A stretch of 64,000 nt of DNA from Phenylobacterium sp. (GCF_030651185.1 NZ_JAUSCJ010000004.1:1-64000); one strand, 5' to 3'. Shown: positions 10,482-22,678, counted from the stretch's first letter. Notes: generated by a model from the letters alone, not told the origin. Translations and numbers: made by a program.

Positions 10482-12202
10482 TACGCCGCCGCGGCGACGG
10501 CGGTCATGGCCTGCAGCAGTTCGCGGACCTGGCCCATGCGTTCCGGCGCTCTCGCCAATTCCGCGCGGGTGTCGTCGCGGCGGACCAGTTTCAGGGCCTC
10601 GGCGCGGGCGCGGTCGGCGGTGGGGCCGATGGGGGCGGTGTCGCCGATGGCCATGCGCAACAGGGTCATCAGCCGCTGGACCGGCCCCTGGGACGACTTG
10701 GCCACGGCGGCGACGATCTTGGAGTCGGCCTCCACCAGGCCGCCGACATCGCCGATCTTGGCCTGGATGGGACCATAGTCCTCGGGCGCGAGGCCGGCGC
10801 GGGCGGCCTGTTTCTGCAGCTTGGCCAGGACCTCCAGCTTCACGGCTGGGCTGTCGGAGCCGAGCCGGAACTCCTTCTCGAAGCGCATGCCGCTGACATT
10901 GGCCGACAGGTAGCGTCCGGCCTGGCGCTTATTGGCGGCGCCGATGACGTTTTCCACCAGCCACAGCAGGGCCTCGACCTCGGCGCGGGAGGTGCGATTG
11001 GTTCCGAGATAGGCCTCGACGAAGTCGCCGGTGACCAGCATCCGCGAGCGGGTGACGAAGGCCTCCTGCACGTCGTCCAGGGAGATCATGGTCCCGGCCG
11101 CGCAGGTCAGCGCCATGGCCAGGGCCCGCATGACGGCGATCTCGCCCTCGGCGTCGCCGGGGCGCAGGCGTCGCGGGCCGGTGAGGTCGCGGACCACCCG
11201 CTTGGCGATGGCCAGGCGCACGGCCCCGAAGTCCTCGGTGGAGAGCCACCGGGCCAGACGCTGGCCGGTCTCCGAGAGGGGCGGCATCATCCGCTGCACC
11301 GACGGCTCGATGCGCATCAGGGCGTCGACGGGATCGCAGGCCACCAGCCGGGTCATGGCCGCCAGGCGCGCGCCCAGGTCCAACTCCTTGCCGATGATGT
11401 CGTCCAGGCCGGACTTGGAGCCCAGGATCTCGGCCAGGGGCTGCTCGATGACCGCCAGGGCCAGGGCGCGCGGCGGCCCGGCCAGGGGCGCGGAATCGGC
11501 CAGGTCCAGCAGGCGGGTGACCTTCTCGGTCCAGCTGCGGGCCGGCGCGATGGAGACCGCCACCCCGGCGCCCAGAAGGTAGGCGCGCTCGGGATGCTGG
11601 GCCACGCGCTCGGCGGCGCGGGCGAAGCCTTCCTTGTCGACATCGGGCATGTCACCCTTGCGGGTGTCCTTCAGCAGCCGTTCGATGGCGCGCTCCACCA
11701 GGCCCTGGAAGACGCGGATCAGTTCGTGGACCGACAGGCCCCGGGCCTGGGCCTCGGGAATGGCCAGCTTCTGGATGGCATGCTGCAGGTCGGTGCCGGA
11801 CGCCTCCAGCTCCTCCACAAGGTCGGCCCGGTGCAGCAGTTCGAAGGGCGTGGCGCCCTTACGCTCCAGGAAGCCCTCCAGCAGGCGGCCGATCCGGTCG
11901 CGGGCGTGGATGGTGTAGAGGTCCTGCGGACTGACGCAGAGCGGGTCGTTGTTTTCCTTGACCGGGGACTTCTTCGGCGGCTCGGCGTTGCCGAGGTTGA
12001 GGATGCCGACCGACTGGAATTCACGGGTCTCGGCGTCGAGGGTTTCCTTGGTGACGCGGACCGCGGCCACCTTGCCCTCTTTCATCATGTCATTGGCGGT
12101 CGACAGCGCGTTGGCGCGGTCCTCCGTGGCAAGCCCGAGAGTCCAGCCGCTGCTAGGCGTCCGTTTGCTGAAGACCTCGTAGTGAACCTGTGCGCCGGCC
12201 AT
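10481..12202 (-). CDS. Large protein of unknown function
   Basis: 573-aa ORF MAGAQVHYEVFSKRTPSSGWTLGLATEDRANALSTANDMM...; no motif recognised. Confidence 0.7.
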   Translation of the reverse strand: MAGAQVHYEVFSKRTPSSGWTLGLATEDRANALSTANDMMKEGKVAAVRVTKETLDAETREFQSVGILNLGNAEPPKKSPVKENNDPLCVSPQDLYTIHARDRIGRLLEGFLERKGATPFELLHRADLVEELEASGTDLQHAIQKLAIPEAQARGLSVHELIRVFQGLVERAIERLLKDTRKGDMPDVDKEGFARAAERVAQHPERAYLLGAGVAVSIAPARSWTEKVTRLLDLADSAPLAGPPRALALAVIEQPLAEILGSKSGLDDIIGKELDLGARLAAMTRLVACDPVDALMRIEPSVQRMMPPLSETGQRLARWLSTEDFGAVRLAIAKRVVRDLTGPRRLRPGDAEGEIAVMRALAMALTCAAGTMISLDDVQEAFVTRSRMLVTGDFVEAYLGTNRTSRAEVEALLWLVENVIGAANKRQAGRYLSANVSGMRFEKEFRLGSDSPAVKLEVLAKLQKQAARAGLAPEDYGPIQAKIGDVGGLVEADSKIVAAVAKSSQGPVQRLMTLLRMAIGDTAPIGPTADRARAEALKLVRRDDTRAELARAPERMGQVRELLQAMTAVAAAA

Positions 12203-12386
12203 CGTCCCCCCAAGAGAGAACACTGTGACGCAACATCCCTAAAAACAGTTTACTGCGACGATTGGGCGCCTGTGGCGCTCTGACGCGTTATCCGCGCCGG
12301 AGCGTCACCACACGCCCGCCCCATTGAGGCCACGCTGAAGGCCGACTAGCTTCACCGACGCTTACGCAAGGATTTCATTCCCGATC

Positions 12387-13094
12387 ATGGCCAAGATCAC
12401 CCTGGTGGACGACGACGAAAACATCGTCACGTCGGTCAGCCTCGCCCTCGAAAGCCACGGCCATACCGTGAAGGCGTATTTTGACGGCGCCGCGGGCCTG
12501 GCGGCGCTGGAGAACGATCCGCCGGACCTCGCCATCCTCGACGTGAAGATGCCCCGCATGGACGGCATGGAGGTGCTGCGCCGCCTGCGCCGGACCTCGG
12601 ACCTGCCGGTGATCATCCTGACCTCGAAGGACGAGGAGATCGACGAGATCCTCGGCTTCAACCTGGGCGCCGACGACTACATGCACAAGCCGTTCAGCCA
12701 GCGCCTGCTGATCGAGCGGGTGAAGGCGGTGCTGCGCCGCGCCGGGGCCGACGCCGAGGAGGCGCTGGCCACCCCCGGCGACGCCAGCGCGCGCGCCTTG
12801 AAGCGCGGCAAGCTGACCCTCGACCCCGCCCGCCACGACTGCCTGTGGGAAGGCCGCCCGGTGAAGCTGACGGTGACCGAGTTCCTGCTGCTGCAGAGCC
12901 TCGCCCAGCGGCCCGGCTTCGTGAAGAGCCGCGACAACCTGATGGACGCCGCCTACGACGATCAGGTCTATGTCGATGACCGGACCATCGACAGCCACAT
13001 CAAGCGCATGCGGAAGAAGTTCCGCGAGGTCGACCCTGAGTTCGACGGCATCGAGACCCTCTATGGCGTCGGATACCGATACCGCGAGACCTGA
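12387..13094 (+). CDS. chvI: Response regulator, ChvI-like (OmpR family)
   Basis: [26 protein letters not shown]...[21 protein letters not shown]...winged-helix C-term [34 protein letters not shown]. Confidence 0.92.
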   Translation: MAKITLVDDDENIVTSVSLALESHGHTVKAYFDGAAGLAALENDPPDLAILDVKMPRMDGMEVLRRLRRTSDLPVIILTSKDEEIDEILGFNLGADDYMHKPFSQRLLIERVKAVLRRAGADAEEALATPGDASARALKRGKLTLDPARHDCLWEGRPVKLTVTEFLLLQSLAQRPGFVKSRDNLMDAAYDDQVYVDDRTIDSHIKRMRKKFREVDPEFDGIETLYGVGYRYRET

Positions 13095-14664
13095 CCCGGG
13101 ACGGCTGTCCTCGTGGTTCAGCTGGCTGCCAGGCTCGCGCCTGGGGCGGCTCATCATCGTGCTCAACCTGCTGGGCCTGACGATCCTGATCTCCGGGGCC
13201 CTGGTGCTGAACGAGCTGCGACGCGGGCTGGTGAACGCCCGCATCGACAGCCTGACCACCCAGGGCGAGCTGATGGCGACCATCATCGACCAGGCCGCCA
13301 CGGTGGGCGAACCCCTGCCGGCCATGGACGCCGCCTATGCCAGCCAGATCCTGCAGCTGCTCTCCAACCCGCGCACCCAGCGGGCGCGGCTGTTTGATAG
13401 CAAGGGCCGGCTGATCGCCGACAGCTATTGGGTGGCCGACCGGGTGGAGTGGAAGGTGCTGCCGCCGGCCCGGGCCCGCGACGACGCCCCGGGCTTCTCC
13501 CTGCAGCTCAACCCGCCCCGCAAGCCGCCGGCCCCGCAGCCCGGCGTGCAGAAGGCGCTCGCCTTCGAGGTGGCCCAGGCCCTGGACGGCAAGCACTGGT
13601 CGGGCCTGCGGGCCGGGGACGACGGCGAGCGGGTGGTCTCGGTCTCCATCCCCATCCAGCACGTCCAGGCGGTGCTCGGCGTGCTGACCCTGGAAGCCAG
13701 CGACGTCGACGAGATCATCGCCCGCGAGCGGGTGGCCCTGATCCCCTTCATCCTGATCGCCATCGGCGTGACGCTCGCCTCCTCCCTGCTGCTCAACAAC
13801 CTGATCGCCCAGCCGGTCCGCCGCCTGGCGCGCGCCGCCGACCGGGTGCGGCTGAGCCGGGCGCGCTCCATCTCCCTGCCCGACATCGCCAAGCGCGACG
13901 ACGAGCTGGGGGACCTGACCCGGTCGCTGCAGGACATGACCCATGTGCTCTCCGAGCGGATGGACGCCATCGAGCGGTTCGCCGCCGATGTGGCCCACGA
14001 GATCAAGAACCCGCTCACCTCCCTGCGCTCGGCGGTGGAGACCCTGGAACTGGTGAAGGACCCCGTCGCCCAGGCGCGGCTGCTGAACATCCTGCAGCAG
14101 GACGTCACCCGCCTGGACCGGCTGGTCACCGACATTTCCAACGCCTCGCGGCTGGACGCCGAGCTGTCGCGGGAGGACCCCAAGGCCTTCGACCTGGGCC
14201 ACCTGATCGGCGAGGTCGCGCAGCTCTACCAGGACACCGCCAAGCCCGGCGAAGCCACCGTGGCCTATGCCCCGCCCGACGTGCTGGAGCCGATCCTGGT
14301 GTCGGGCCGAGAGGGGCCGCTGGGCCAGGTGTTCCGCAACCTGGTGGACAACGCCCGCTCCTTCAGCCCGCCCGGCGGCGAGGTGCGGGTCAGCCTGGAG
14401 CGCAACAAGGGCGAGGCGACCATCGCCGTGGAGGACGACGGGCCCGGCATTCCGCCTGACAACCTGGAGACCGTGTTCGAGCGGTTCTACACCTCGCGGC
14501 CCAAGGGCGCGGCCTTCGGCGGCAATTCCGGCCTCGGCCTCTCCATCGCCCGGCAGATCGTCGCGGCCCAGGGCGGGACCATCCAGGCGGAGAACCGGAT
14601 GGGGCCGGACGGTCAGGCGGCGGGCGCCCGCTTCACCGTGGTGCTGCCCGAGGCGCGGCGGTGA
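13063..14664 (+). CDS. chvG: Sensor histidine kinase, ChvG-like
   Basis: N-terminal [28 protein letters not shown]-box, [17 protein letters not shown]-box; overlaps chvI. Confidence 0.92.
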   Translation: MASDTDTARPDPGRLSSWFSWLPGSRLGRLIIVLNLLGLTILISGALVLNELRRGLVNARIDSLTTQGELMATIIDQAATVGEPLPAMDAAYASQILQLLSNPRTQRARLFDSKGRLIADSYWVADRVEWKVLPPARARDDAPGFSLQLNPPRKPPAPQPGVQKALAFEVAQALDGKHWSGLRAGDDGERVVSVSIPIQHVQAVLGVLTLEASDVDEIIARERVALIPFILIAIGVTLASSLLLNNLIAQPVRRLARAADRVRLSRARSISLPDIAKRDDELGDLTRSLQDMTHVLSERMDAIERFAADVAHEIKNPLTSLRSAVETLELVKDPVAQARLLNILQQDVTRLDRLVTDISNASRLDAELSREDPKAFDLGHLIGEVAQLYQDTAKPGEATVAYAPPDVLEPILVSGREGPLGQVFRNLVDNARSFSPPGGEVRVSLERNKGEATIAVEDDGPGIPPDNLETVFERFYTSRPKGAAFGGNSGLGLSIARQIVAAQGGTIQAENRMGPDGQAAGARFTVVLPEARR

Positions 14665-15083
14665 TCCATCACGCCGGATTGATCGCCGCCTTCATGGGCG
14701 GCGGCTGGCGCGGCGTCCTGATCGAGGGGCCCTCGGGCGCGGGCAAGAGCGACCTGGCCCTGCGCTGCCTGGACCAGGGCTTCGCCCTGGTGGCCGACGA
14801 TCGGGTGGAGCTGTGGATCAGCGGCGGCCGCCTCTATGGGCGGGCGCCGGAAACCCTGGCCGGCAGGATCGAGGTGCGTGGCGTTGATGTCCTGCCAGCG
14901 TCCGCCCTGGCCTGGAGCCGCATCAGCCTCTGCGTCCGCGCCGGAACCCCTGACCGCATCCCGGAACCGGCCTTCACCGATGACTTCGGGTTGAGGATAC
15001 CGGTTCTCACTCTCGCGCTGCTTGAGTCCTCGGCGCCTGCGAAACTGAGTCGCGCGTTACGACATCTTGGAGGCGGACAATAA
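14661..15083 (+). CDS. hprK: HPr kinase/phosphorylase, short alphaproteobacterial type
   Basis: GVLIEGPSGAGKSDLALRCLDQGFALVADDRVEL Walker A; GTG start. Confidence 0.9.
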   Translation: MIHHAGLIAAFMGGGWRGVLIEGPSGAGKSDLALRCLDQGFALVADDRVELWISGGRLYGRAPETLAGRIEVRGVDVLPASALAWSRISLCVRAGTPDRIPEPAFTDDFGLRIPVLTLALLESSAPAKLSRALRHLGGGQ

Positions 15084-15156
15084 GGAGCGTATCTAGGCGG
15101 CCTCGCGGCCGGCGTTTCGCCGCAGCCGGGTGGGGATTCCCGTTGAGAGAGTTGGC

Positions 15157-15561
15157 ATGATCGGCCTCGTGATCGTCACACACGGGCGCTTGGCCGAGGA
15201 ATTCGTCTTCGCCATGGAGCATGTGGTCGGCCCGCAGACCGCGGTGGCCGCCATCTGCATCGGGCCCGAGGACGACATGGAAAAGCGTCGTCAGGACATC
15301 CTGGCGGCCTGCGGACGCGTGGACATCGGCGACGGGGTCATCCTGCTCACCGACATGTTCGGCGGCACGCCGTCGAACCTGGCCATCTCCGTCATGGAGC
15401 AGACCAAGGCCGAGGTGATCGCGGGCCTGAACCTGCCGATGCTGATCAAGCTGGCCAGCGTGCGCACCAAGCTGCCGCTGCAGGACTGCGTGGCCCACGC
15501 CCAGGAGGCCGGCCGCAAGTACATCTCCGTCGCCTCCTACGTGCTGGCCGGCGAGAAATGA
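15157..15561 (+). CDS. PTS sugar transporter subunit IIA (EIIA-Man type)
   Basis: MIGLVIVTHGRLAEEFVFAMEHVVGPQ...VILLTDMFGGTPSNLA. Confidence 0.9.
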   Translation: MIGLVIVTHGRLAEEFVFAMEHVVGPQTAVAAICIGPEDDMEKRRQDILAACGRVDIGDGVILLTDMFGGTPSNLAISVMEQTKAEVIAGLNLPMLIKLASVRTKLPLQDCVAHAQEAGRKYISVASYVLAGEK

Positions 15562-15830
15562 CGGCGAGCCGCTCGGTCGAAATCATCAACAAGCGGGGCC
15601 TGCATGCGCGGGCCTCGGCCAAGTTCGTGAAGATGGCCTCGACCTTCGACGCCGAGGTGACGGTCTCCAAGGACGGCTCGACCGTCGACGCGCGCTCGAT
15701 CATGGGCCTGATGATGCTGGCCGCCGGCCCCGGCTGCTGCATCGAGATCCAGGCCCAAGGCTCCGAAGCCGAACCCGCCCTCGACGCCCTGGCCCAACTG
15801 GTGGCCAACCGGTTCGACGAGGGCGAGTAG
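15558..15830 (+). CDS. ptsH: HPr phosphocarrier protein
   Basis: VEIINKRGLHARASAKFVKMAS, HPr His-15 motif. Confidence 0.95.
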   Translation: MTASRSVEIINKRGLHARASAKFVKMASTFDAEVTVSKDGSTVDARSIMGLMMLAAGPGCCIEIQAQGSEAEPALDALAQLVANRFDEGE

Positions 15831-15866
15831 GGTCGTTTGCCAGGCTGCGGTCGCGATAACGGCCGC

Positions 15867-15906
15867 AAGAAGATCGACCACGAACCACACGAACCACACG
15901 AACGGG
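15867..15906. repeat. Left ~40-bp inverted repeat (CCACGAACCACACGAACCACA core)
   Basis: aagaagatcgaccacgaaccacacgaaccacacgaacggg; reverse complement present at 16387-16427 with a 21-bp exact core. Confidence 0.85.
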
Positions 15907-15907
15907 T

Positions 15908-16420
15908 TCAGAGGACGAAGCGCTCGATGCGGGCCTTTGGCATCGCGCCGAAGTTCACGAGCAGACCTAGAGCCTTTTAGGGTCAGATGGAATCATCTGA
16001 CCCGTTCAAAATGGCTCTAATTCAAAGAGATAGAGCGCGTCGGGCGGGTTAACCGGGTTCCACTTAACCCTGACGCGCTCTAGGCGCATGCCGGAAGCCT
16101 TCAGGTAGTTCAGGACCTGCGCCCGATGCTCGGGCGCGAACTCCCGGAGAGCTTTGATCTCGACGATGACCGTCCCAAAGCAGACGAAGTCCGGAACATA
16201 GGTCTGCTTCAGCGGCTGCCCCTTGTAGGTCAGGCTCAAAGGCCGAGAAGCGGCGAACGGTATCCCCGCGCCTCAAACTCGATGCTCAGGGCTTCTTGGT
16301 ACACGGCCTCCAAGAAGCCGGCGCCAAGCTCGCGATTGACCTCGAAGATGCGCCTTGGATCGCAAACACCTCATCCGGATAGAGCGCCCGTTCCTGTGGT
16401 TCGTGTGGTTCGTGGACCAT
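15908..16420 (-). pseudogene. GxxExxY-family protein gene, interrupted by a palindromic element and with two frameshifts
   Basis: ATG at 16420: MVHEPHEPQERALYPDEVFAIQG / IFEVNRELGAGFLEAVYQEALSIEFEARG / IPFAASRPLSLTYKGQPLKQTYVPDFVCFGTVIVEIKALREFAPEHRAQVLNYLKASGMRL / GLLVNFGAMPKARIERFVL*; segments joined only after correcting two one-base shifts (near 16351 and 16265) and removing 15971-16083. Confidence 0.8.
15971..16083. mobile_element. 113-bp double-hairpin palindromic element (MITE/REP-like) with CTAG at both junctions
   Basis: CTAG at 15967-15970 and 16080-16083; hairpins tagagcc..gggtcagatg-gaat-catctgaccc..ggctcta (15968-16019) and tagagcgcgtc..gggttaa..ttaaccc..gacgcgctcta (16031-16082); excision restores the host ORF. 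Confidence 0.8.
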
Positions 16421-16427
16421 TCTTCTT
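16387..16427. repeat. Right ~41-bp inverted repeat
   Basis: cccgttcctgtggttcgtgtggttcgtggaccattcttctt; contains the GxxExxY start codon. Confidence 0.85.
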
Positions 16428-16471
16428 CGCGCTCAGCTCACCGGCGCGGCCAAGCTAGCGCCACCTTGAGA

Positions 16472-17229
16472 CTACGTCTTCAGCTTGTAGCCGGTCTTGA
16501 AGATCCAGGTGATGGCCGCCAGGCAGAGCAGCATGAAGCCGAAGGTGGCGGCGAGGCTGACGCCGACGCTGACGTCGGACTTGTCGTAGAACGCCCAGCG
16601 GAAGCCGGAGACCAGATAGACCACCGGGTTGAACAGCGTGATCTTCTGCCAGATCGGCGGCAGCATGCTGATGGAATAGAAGCTGCCGCCCAGGAAGGTC
16701 AGCGGCGTGACGATCATCATCGGCACGATCTGCATCTTCTCCCAGCCGTCGGCCCAGATGCCGATGACGAAGCCGAACAGGCAGAAGGTCACCGCCGTCA
16801 GGGCCAGGAAGGCGATCATCACGAAGGGGTGGGCGATGGTGAAGGGCACGAAGAGCCTGGCCGTGGCCAGGATGATCAGCCCCAGGATCACCGACTTGGT
16901 GGCCGCGGCCCCCACATAGCCGATGACGATCTCGATGGGGGAGATGGGCGCCGACAGCACCTCGTAGATCGTGCCCGACCACTTGGGCATGTAGATGCCG
17001 AAGGAGGCGTTGGAGATGCTCTCGGTCAGGATCGACAGCATGATCAGGCCAGGCACGATGAAGGCGCCGTAGCTGATGCCGTCGATCTGCGTCATCCGCG
17101 AGCCGATCGCCGAGCCGAAGACGATGAAATACAGGGACGTCGAGATCACCGGCGAGGCGATGGACTGCAGCACCGTGCGCCAGGTGCGAGCCAGCTCGAA
17201 GTGGTAGATGGCGCGGATCGCATGCAGGT

Positions 17230-17233
<4 letters not shown>
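16472..17233 (-). CDS. ABC-2 type transporter permease
   Basis: [40 protein letters not shown]...[33 protein letters not shown]. Confidence 0.9.
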
Positions 17234-18156
<923 letters not shown>

Positions 18157-18267
18157 GCGGGCTCCGGGGGCGTTGGGGTTTCCGCAGATAGGCGCGGGCG
18201 GATGGTCAAGCGAGTCCGCAGGACGAATAAGGCTCGTCCGGGCCGACATCGGCCAAGGTTTAATCGG

Positions 18268-18645
18268 TCAGGCGCCGGATTCTGTCAGCAGCCGCCCGAG
18301 CGCCCTGGGCGCCATGGCGACATAGCTCTGACGCAGCCAGGCCTTCAAAGTATCGCGCTCGGCCAGGATGTCGTCCTCGGGCCCGAAGTGGGCGATGGCC
18401 CATCTGTGCTGGTGATACCAGGGCGAGCCCTGCCGCACGAAGGGCAGGTGCTGGACCATCTCGTAGGAGATCGGCAGCTTGAGGGTGATCGTCAGGGCCT
18501 CGCCCTTGTCGCCGAACACCGCGAACCCCTTGCCCCGCACCCGCAGGTAGCGGGTGTCGCTCCAGCCCGGCGCGAGATCGGTCTCCGGCAGGCTCAGGGC
18601 GTAGGCGGTCAGTTCGGCTTCGGCCTGTTGGCGCGGCGTGGGCAT
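18268..18645 (-). CDS. MmcQ/YjbR family protein
   Basis: ALSLPETDLAPGWSDTRYLRVRGKGFAVFGDKGEALTITLKL... Confidence 0.75.
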   Translation of the reverse strand: MPTPRQQAEAELTAYALSLPETDLAPGWSDTRYLRVRGKGFAVFGDKGEALTITLKLPISYEMVQHLPFVRQGSPWYHQHRWAIAHFGPEDDILAERDTLKAWLRQSYVAMAPRALGRLLTESGA

Positions 18646-18683
18646 GGCGGCAAATCTAGCACCGCCATGCCCGCTGCAAAGTC

Positions 18684-19676
18684 CTAGGCCGAGACGCCCA
18701 TGGTCATGGGCCGCAGGCCGAGGTCGGCCATCAGGGCGGCGTCGGTGTCCTTGTCCGGGTTGGCGGTGGTCAGCAGCTTGCCGCCGATGAACATCGAATT
18801 GGCGCCGGCCAGGAAGCACAGGGCCTGCAGTTCACGGCTCATATGCTCGCGGCCGGCCGAGAGCCGCACCACGGTCTTGGGGCAGAGGATGCGGGCCACG
18901 GCGATCATGCGGACGAACTCGATGCCGTCCACCGGGGTGGAATCCCCCAGCGGCGTGCCGGGGATCGGCATCAGGTCGTTGATGGGCAGGCTGTCGGGAT
19001 GGGCCGGCAGGGTGGCCAGGGTGTGCAACAGGCCGGCGCGGTCACGGCGGGTCTCGCCCATGCCGACGATGCCGCCGCAGCAGGTGCTCATCCCCACCGA
19101 ACGCACGGCCTCCAGGGTGTCGAGGCGGTCCTGGTAGGTCCGCGTGGTGACCACCTTGTCGTAATAGTCGGGTCCGGTGTCGAGGTTGTGGTTGTAGTAG
19201 TCGAGGCCGGCGTCCTTCAGGGACTGGGCCTGATCGCGGGTCAGCATGCCCAGCGTCGCGCAGGTCTCGAGACCGAGCGCCTTCACCCCGGCGATCATCT
19301 CGGCCACCTTGGGCACGTCGCGGTCCTTCAGGTCGCGCCAGGCGGCGCCCATGCAGAAGCGCTGCGCCCCGCCGGCCTTGGCCTCGGTGGCGGCGGCGAT
19401 GACGGCGCCGGCGTCCAGGAGCTTCGACGCGGTGGTGGCGGTCTTGAAGTGCTGGGACTGGCTGCAATAGCCGCAGTTCTCGGGGCAGCCGCCGGTCTTC
19501 ACCGAGAGCAGCTGGGAGAGCTGCACCTCGGTGGGATCGAACCACATCCGGTGGACTTGCGCGGCGCGGAACACCAGGTCCATGAAGGGCAGCTCGAACA
19601 GCGCCTCGACCTCGGTGAGCGACCAATCGTGCCGCGGTTGCGTTTCATCAAGGACGGCGTTGAAGGGGGCGTTCAT
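18684..19676 (-). CDS. bioB: Biotin synthase
   Basis: [20 protein letters not shown] radical-SAM motif; [39 protein letters not shown]. Confidence 0.97.
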   Translation of the reverse strand: MNAPFNAVLDETQPRHDWSLTEVEALFELPFMDLVFRAAQVHRMWFDPTEVQLSQLLSVKTGGCPENCGYCSQSQHFKTATTASKLLDAGAVIAAATEAKAGGAQRFCMGAAWRDLKDRDVPKVAEMIAGVKALGLETCATLGMLTRDQAQSLKDAGLDYYNHNLDTGPDYYDKVVTTRTYQDRLDTLEAVRSVGMSTCCGGIVGMGETRRDRAGLLHTLATLPAHPDSLPINDLMPIPGTPLGDSTPVDGIEFVRMIAVARILCPKTVVRLSAGREHMSRELQALCFLAGANSMFIGGKLLTTANPDKDTDAALMADLGLRPMTMGVSA

Positions 19677-19736
19677 GGTGCACTCCTCGGGTCTGGGCGC
19701 CCCGCTTTGAGTCGGGCGACGAGGAGCATGTAGCGC

Positions 19737-21179
19737 ATGGGCGCCGACGAGATCGAGTTGAAGTTCCTGTGCGAGCCGCAGGATGTCGCCGCCCTGCTGG
19801 CCGCGGCCCCGGTGGGCGCTGCGGAAACCAAGCAGCTCACCGCCATCTATTTTGACACCCCCGACGGGCGCCTGAAGGCCGCCCACATCTCGCTGCGGCT
19901 GCGGGAAAGCAGCGGCAAGCGGGTGCAGACTCTGAAGCGGGGCGACGGTTTCGCCCGCGAGGAGCACGAGGCCAGGATCGCCGGCGAGGCGCTGGACCTG
20001 ACCATGCCGGCGGTGAAGGCGGCTCTGAAACCCGCCCAGCGCAAGGCCTTGGCGCCGGTCTTCACCGTGCGCGTGACGCGCCAGCAGCGGACCTTCACCT
20101 ATGAGGGCGCCGAGATCGAGCTGGCCCTGGACCAGGGAGAGATCACCGCCGGCGACCAGCAGCGCCGCCTCTGCGAACTGGAGCTGGAGCTGAAGTCCGG
20201 CGATCCGGCGGCGCTGTTCGCGCTGGCCCGTCAACTTTCGGTGACCGCGCCGCTCTACCTGTCCTTCGACGGCAAGGCGTCCCAGGGGCAAGCCCTGATG
20301 ACGGGAACCCGGCACGAGCCGCGCCGCCACGACAAGGCGCCGCTGCGGCGCGGGGGGACCACCGGCGAGGCCTTCCAGACCATCGCCCGCAACGCCCTTG
20401 TCCAGATCGCCGCCAACGGGGTTGTGCTGCGGGAGACCGACAGCGAGGACGCCCTGCACCAGCTGCGCGTCGCCGTCCGCCGCCTGCGCAGCGCCATGAG
20501 CACCTTCAAGACGGTGGCGCAGGACGCGGGGACACGGGGCCTGAAGGCCGAACTGAAGTGGCTGTCGAGGGCCTGCGACGACGCCCGAGACCTGGACGTG
20601 TTCAGTAACGACAACCTGCAGATCGCCGGCGAAAAGGCGCCCCTGGCGCCCAAGGTCGCGGCCGCCCGGGCAGAGGCTCACGCCAAGGCCTGCGCCGCCG
20701 TGTCGTCCAAGCGGTTCCGCGACCTGGTGCTGGAGACTACGGCCTGGGTGGAGACCGGCGCCTGGCGCCAGACCGCGCCCGGCCACAGGTCGGCCCGCGA
20801 CTTCGCCGCCAAGGCCCTCGACCGGCGCTGGAAGACCCTGTTGAAGCTGGGCCACGACGTGAAGGGCCTGGACGACGCCGGGCGCCACAGGGTGCGGATC
20901 GCCGCCAAGAAGCTCCGCTACGCCGCCGAGGCCTTCGCCCCCCTGTTCGCCGCCGAGCCCGGCCGCCGGTTCCTCAAGAAGATGAAGGCCCTGCAGGACA
21001 CCCTGGGCGCGCTGAACGACGCCGCCGTGGCCCAGACCCTGGTGGCCAGGCTGGCGCCCACCGACTCTCCGGCCGCCCGCGAACTGTTGTCGGCGCGGGA
21101 GGCCAAACGGCCCCGGGCCCTGAAGCAGGCCGCCAGGCAGATGAAGACCCTGGCCCAGGCCAAGCCTTTCTGGCGGTAA
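19737..21179 (+). CDS. CYTH and CHAD domain-containing protein
   Basis: N-term [10 protein letters not shown] (CYTH ExExK-like); C-term [19 protein letters not shown] and [17 protein letters not shown] (CHAD). Confidence 0.92.
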   Translation: MGADEIELKFLCEPQDVAALLAAAPVGAAETKQLTAIYFDTPDGRLKAAHISLRLRESSGKRVQTLKRGDGFAREEHEARIAGEALDLTMPAVKAALKPAQRKALAPVFTVRVTRQQRTFTYEGAEIELALDQGEITAGDQQRRLCELELELKSGDPAALFALARQLSVTAPLYLSFDGKASQGQALMTGTRHEPRRHDKAPLRRGGTTGEAFQTIARNALVQIAANGVVLRETDSEDALHQLRVAVRRLRSAMSTFKTVAQDAGTRGLKAELKWLSRACDDARDLDVFSNDNLQIAGEKAPLAPKVAAARAEAHAKACAAVSSKRFRDLVLETTAWVETGAWRQTAPGHRSARDFAAKALDRRWKTLLKLGHDVKGLDDAGRHRVRIAAKKLRYAAEAFAPLFAAEPGRRFLKKMKALQDTLGALNDAAVAQTLVARLAPTDSPAARELLSAREAKRPRALKQAARQMKTLAQAKPFWR

Positions 21180-21186
21180 ACCACGT

Positions 21187-21208
21187 CATATAAAGACATC
21201 TTTATATG
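21187..21208. promoter_or_regulatory. Candidate operator upstream of ahcY: CATATAAAG-ACAT-CTTTATATG
   Basis: Perfect 9-bp arms, 4-nt spacer, 68 nt upstream of the ahcY start; resembles ArsR-type (SahR-like) dyads as recalled. Confidence 0.6.
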
Positions 21209-21276
21209 TTTGTTGCAGGCTTGTGCGGGCGCGGCTATAGAGCCCGCAATTGCATTTGCGCCGACAGGAAGCCCTG

Positions 21277-22668
<1,392 letters not shown>

Positions 22669-22678
22669 GCTTCCCCTT

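Noticed and set aside
15878-15903. CRISPR-like array from repeated cgaaccacac
   Set aside because: Short tandem nonamers without spacers; belongs to the inverted repeat of the GxxExxY unit.
18684-20888. 734-aa ORF including bioB
   Set aside because: Extension upstream of [13 protein letters not shown] is antisense to the CYTH-CHAD gene.
21209-21276. Riboswitch (SAH/SAM type) in the ahcY leader
   Set aside because: Leader between the dyad and start is short and I could not identify the conserved core; not supportable without covariance search.
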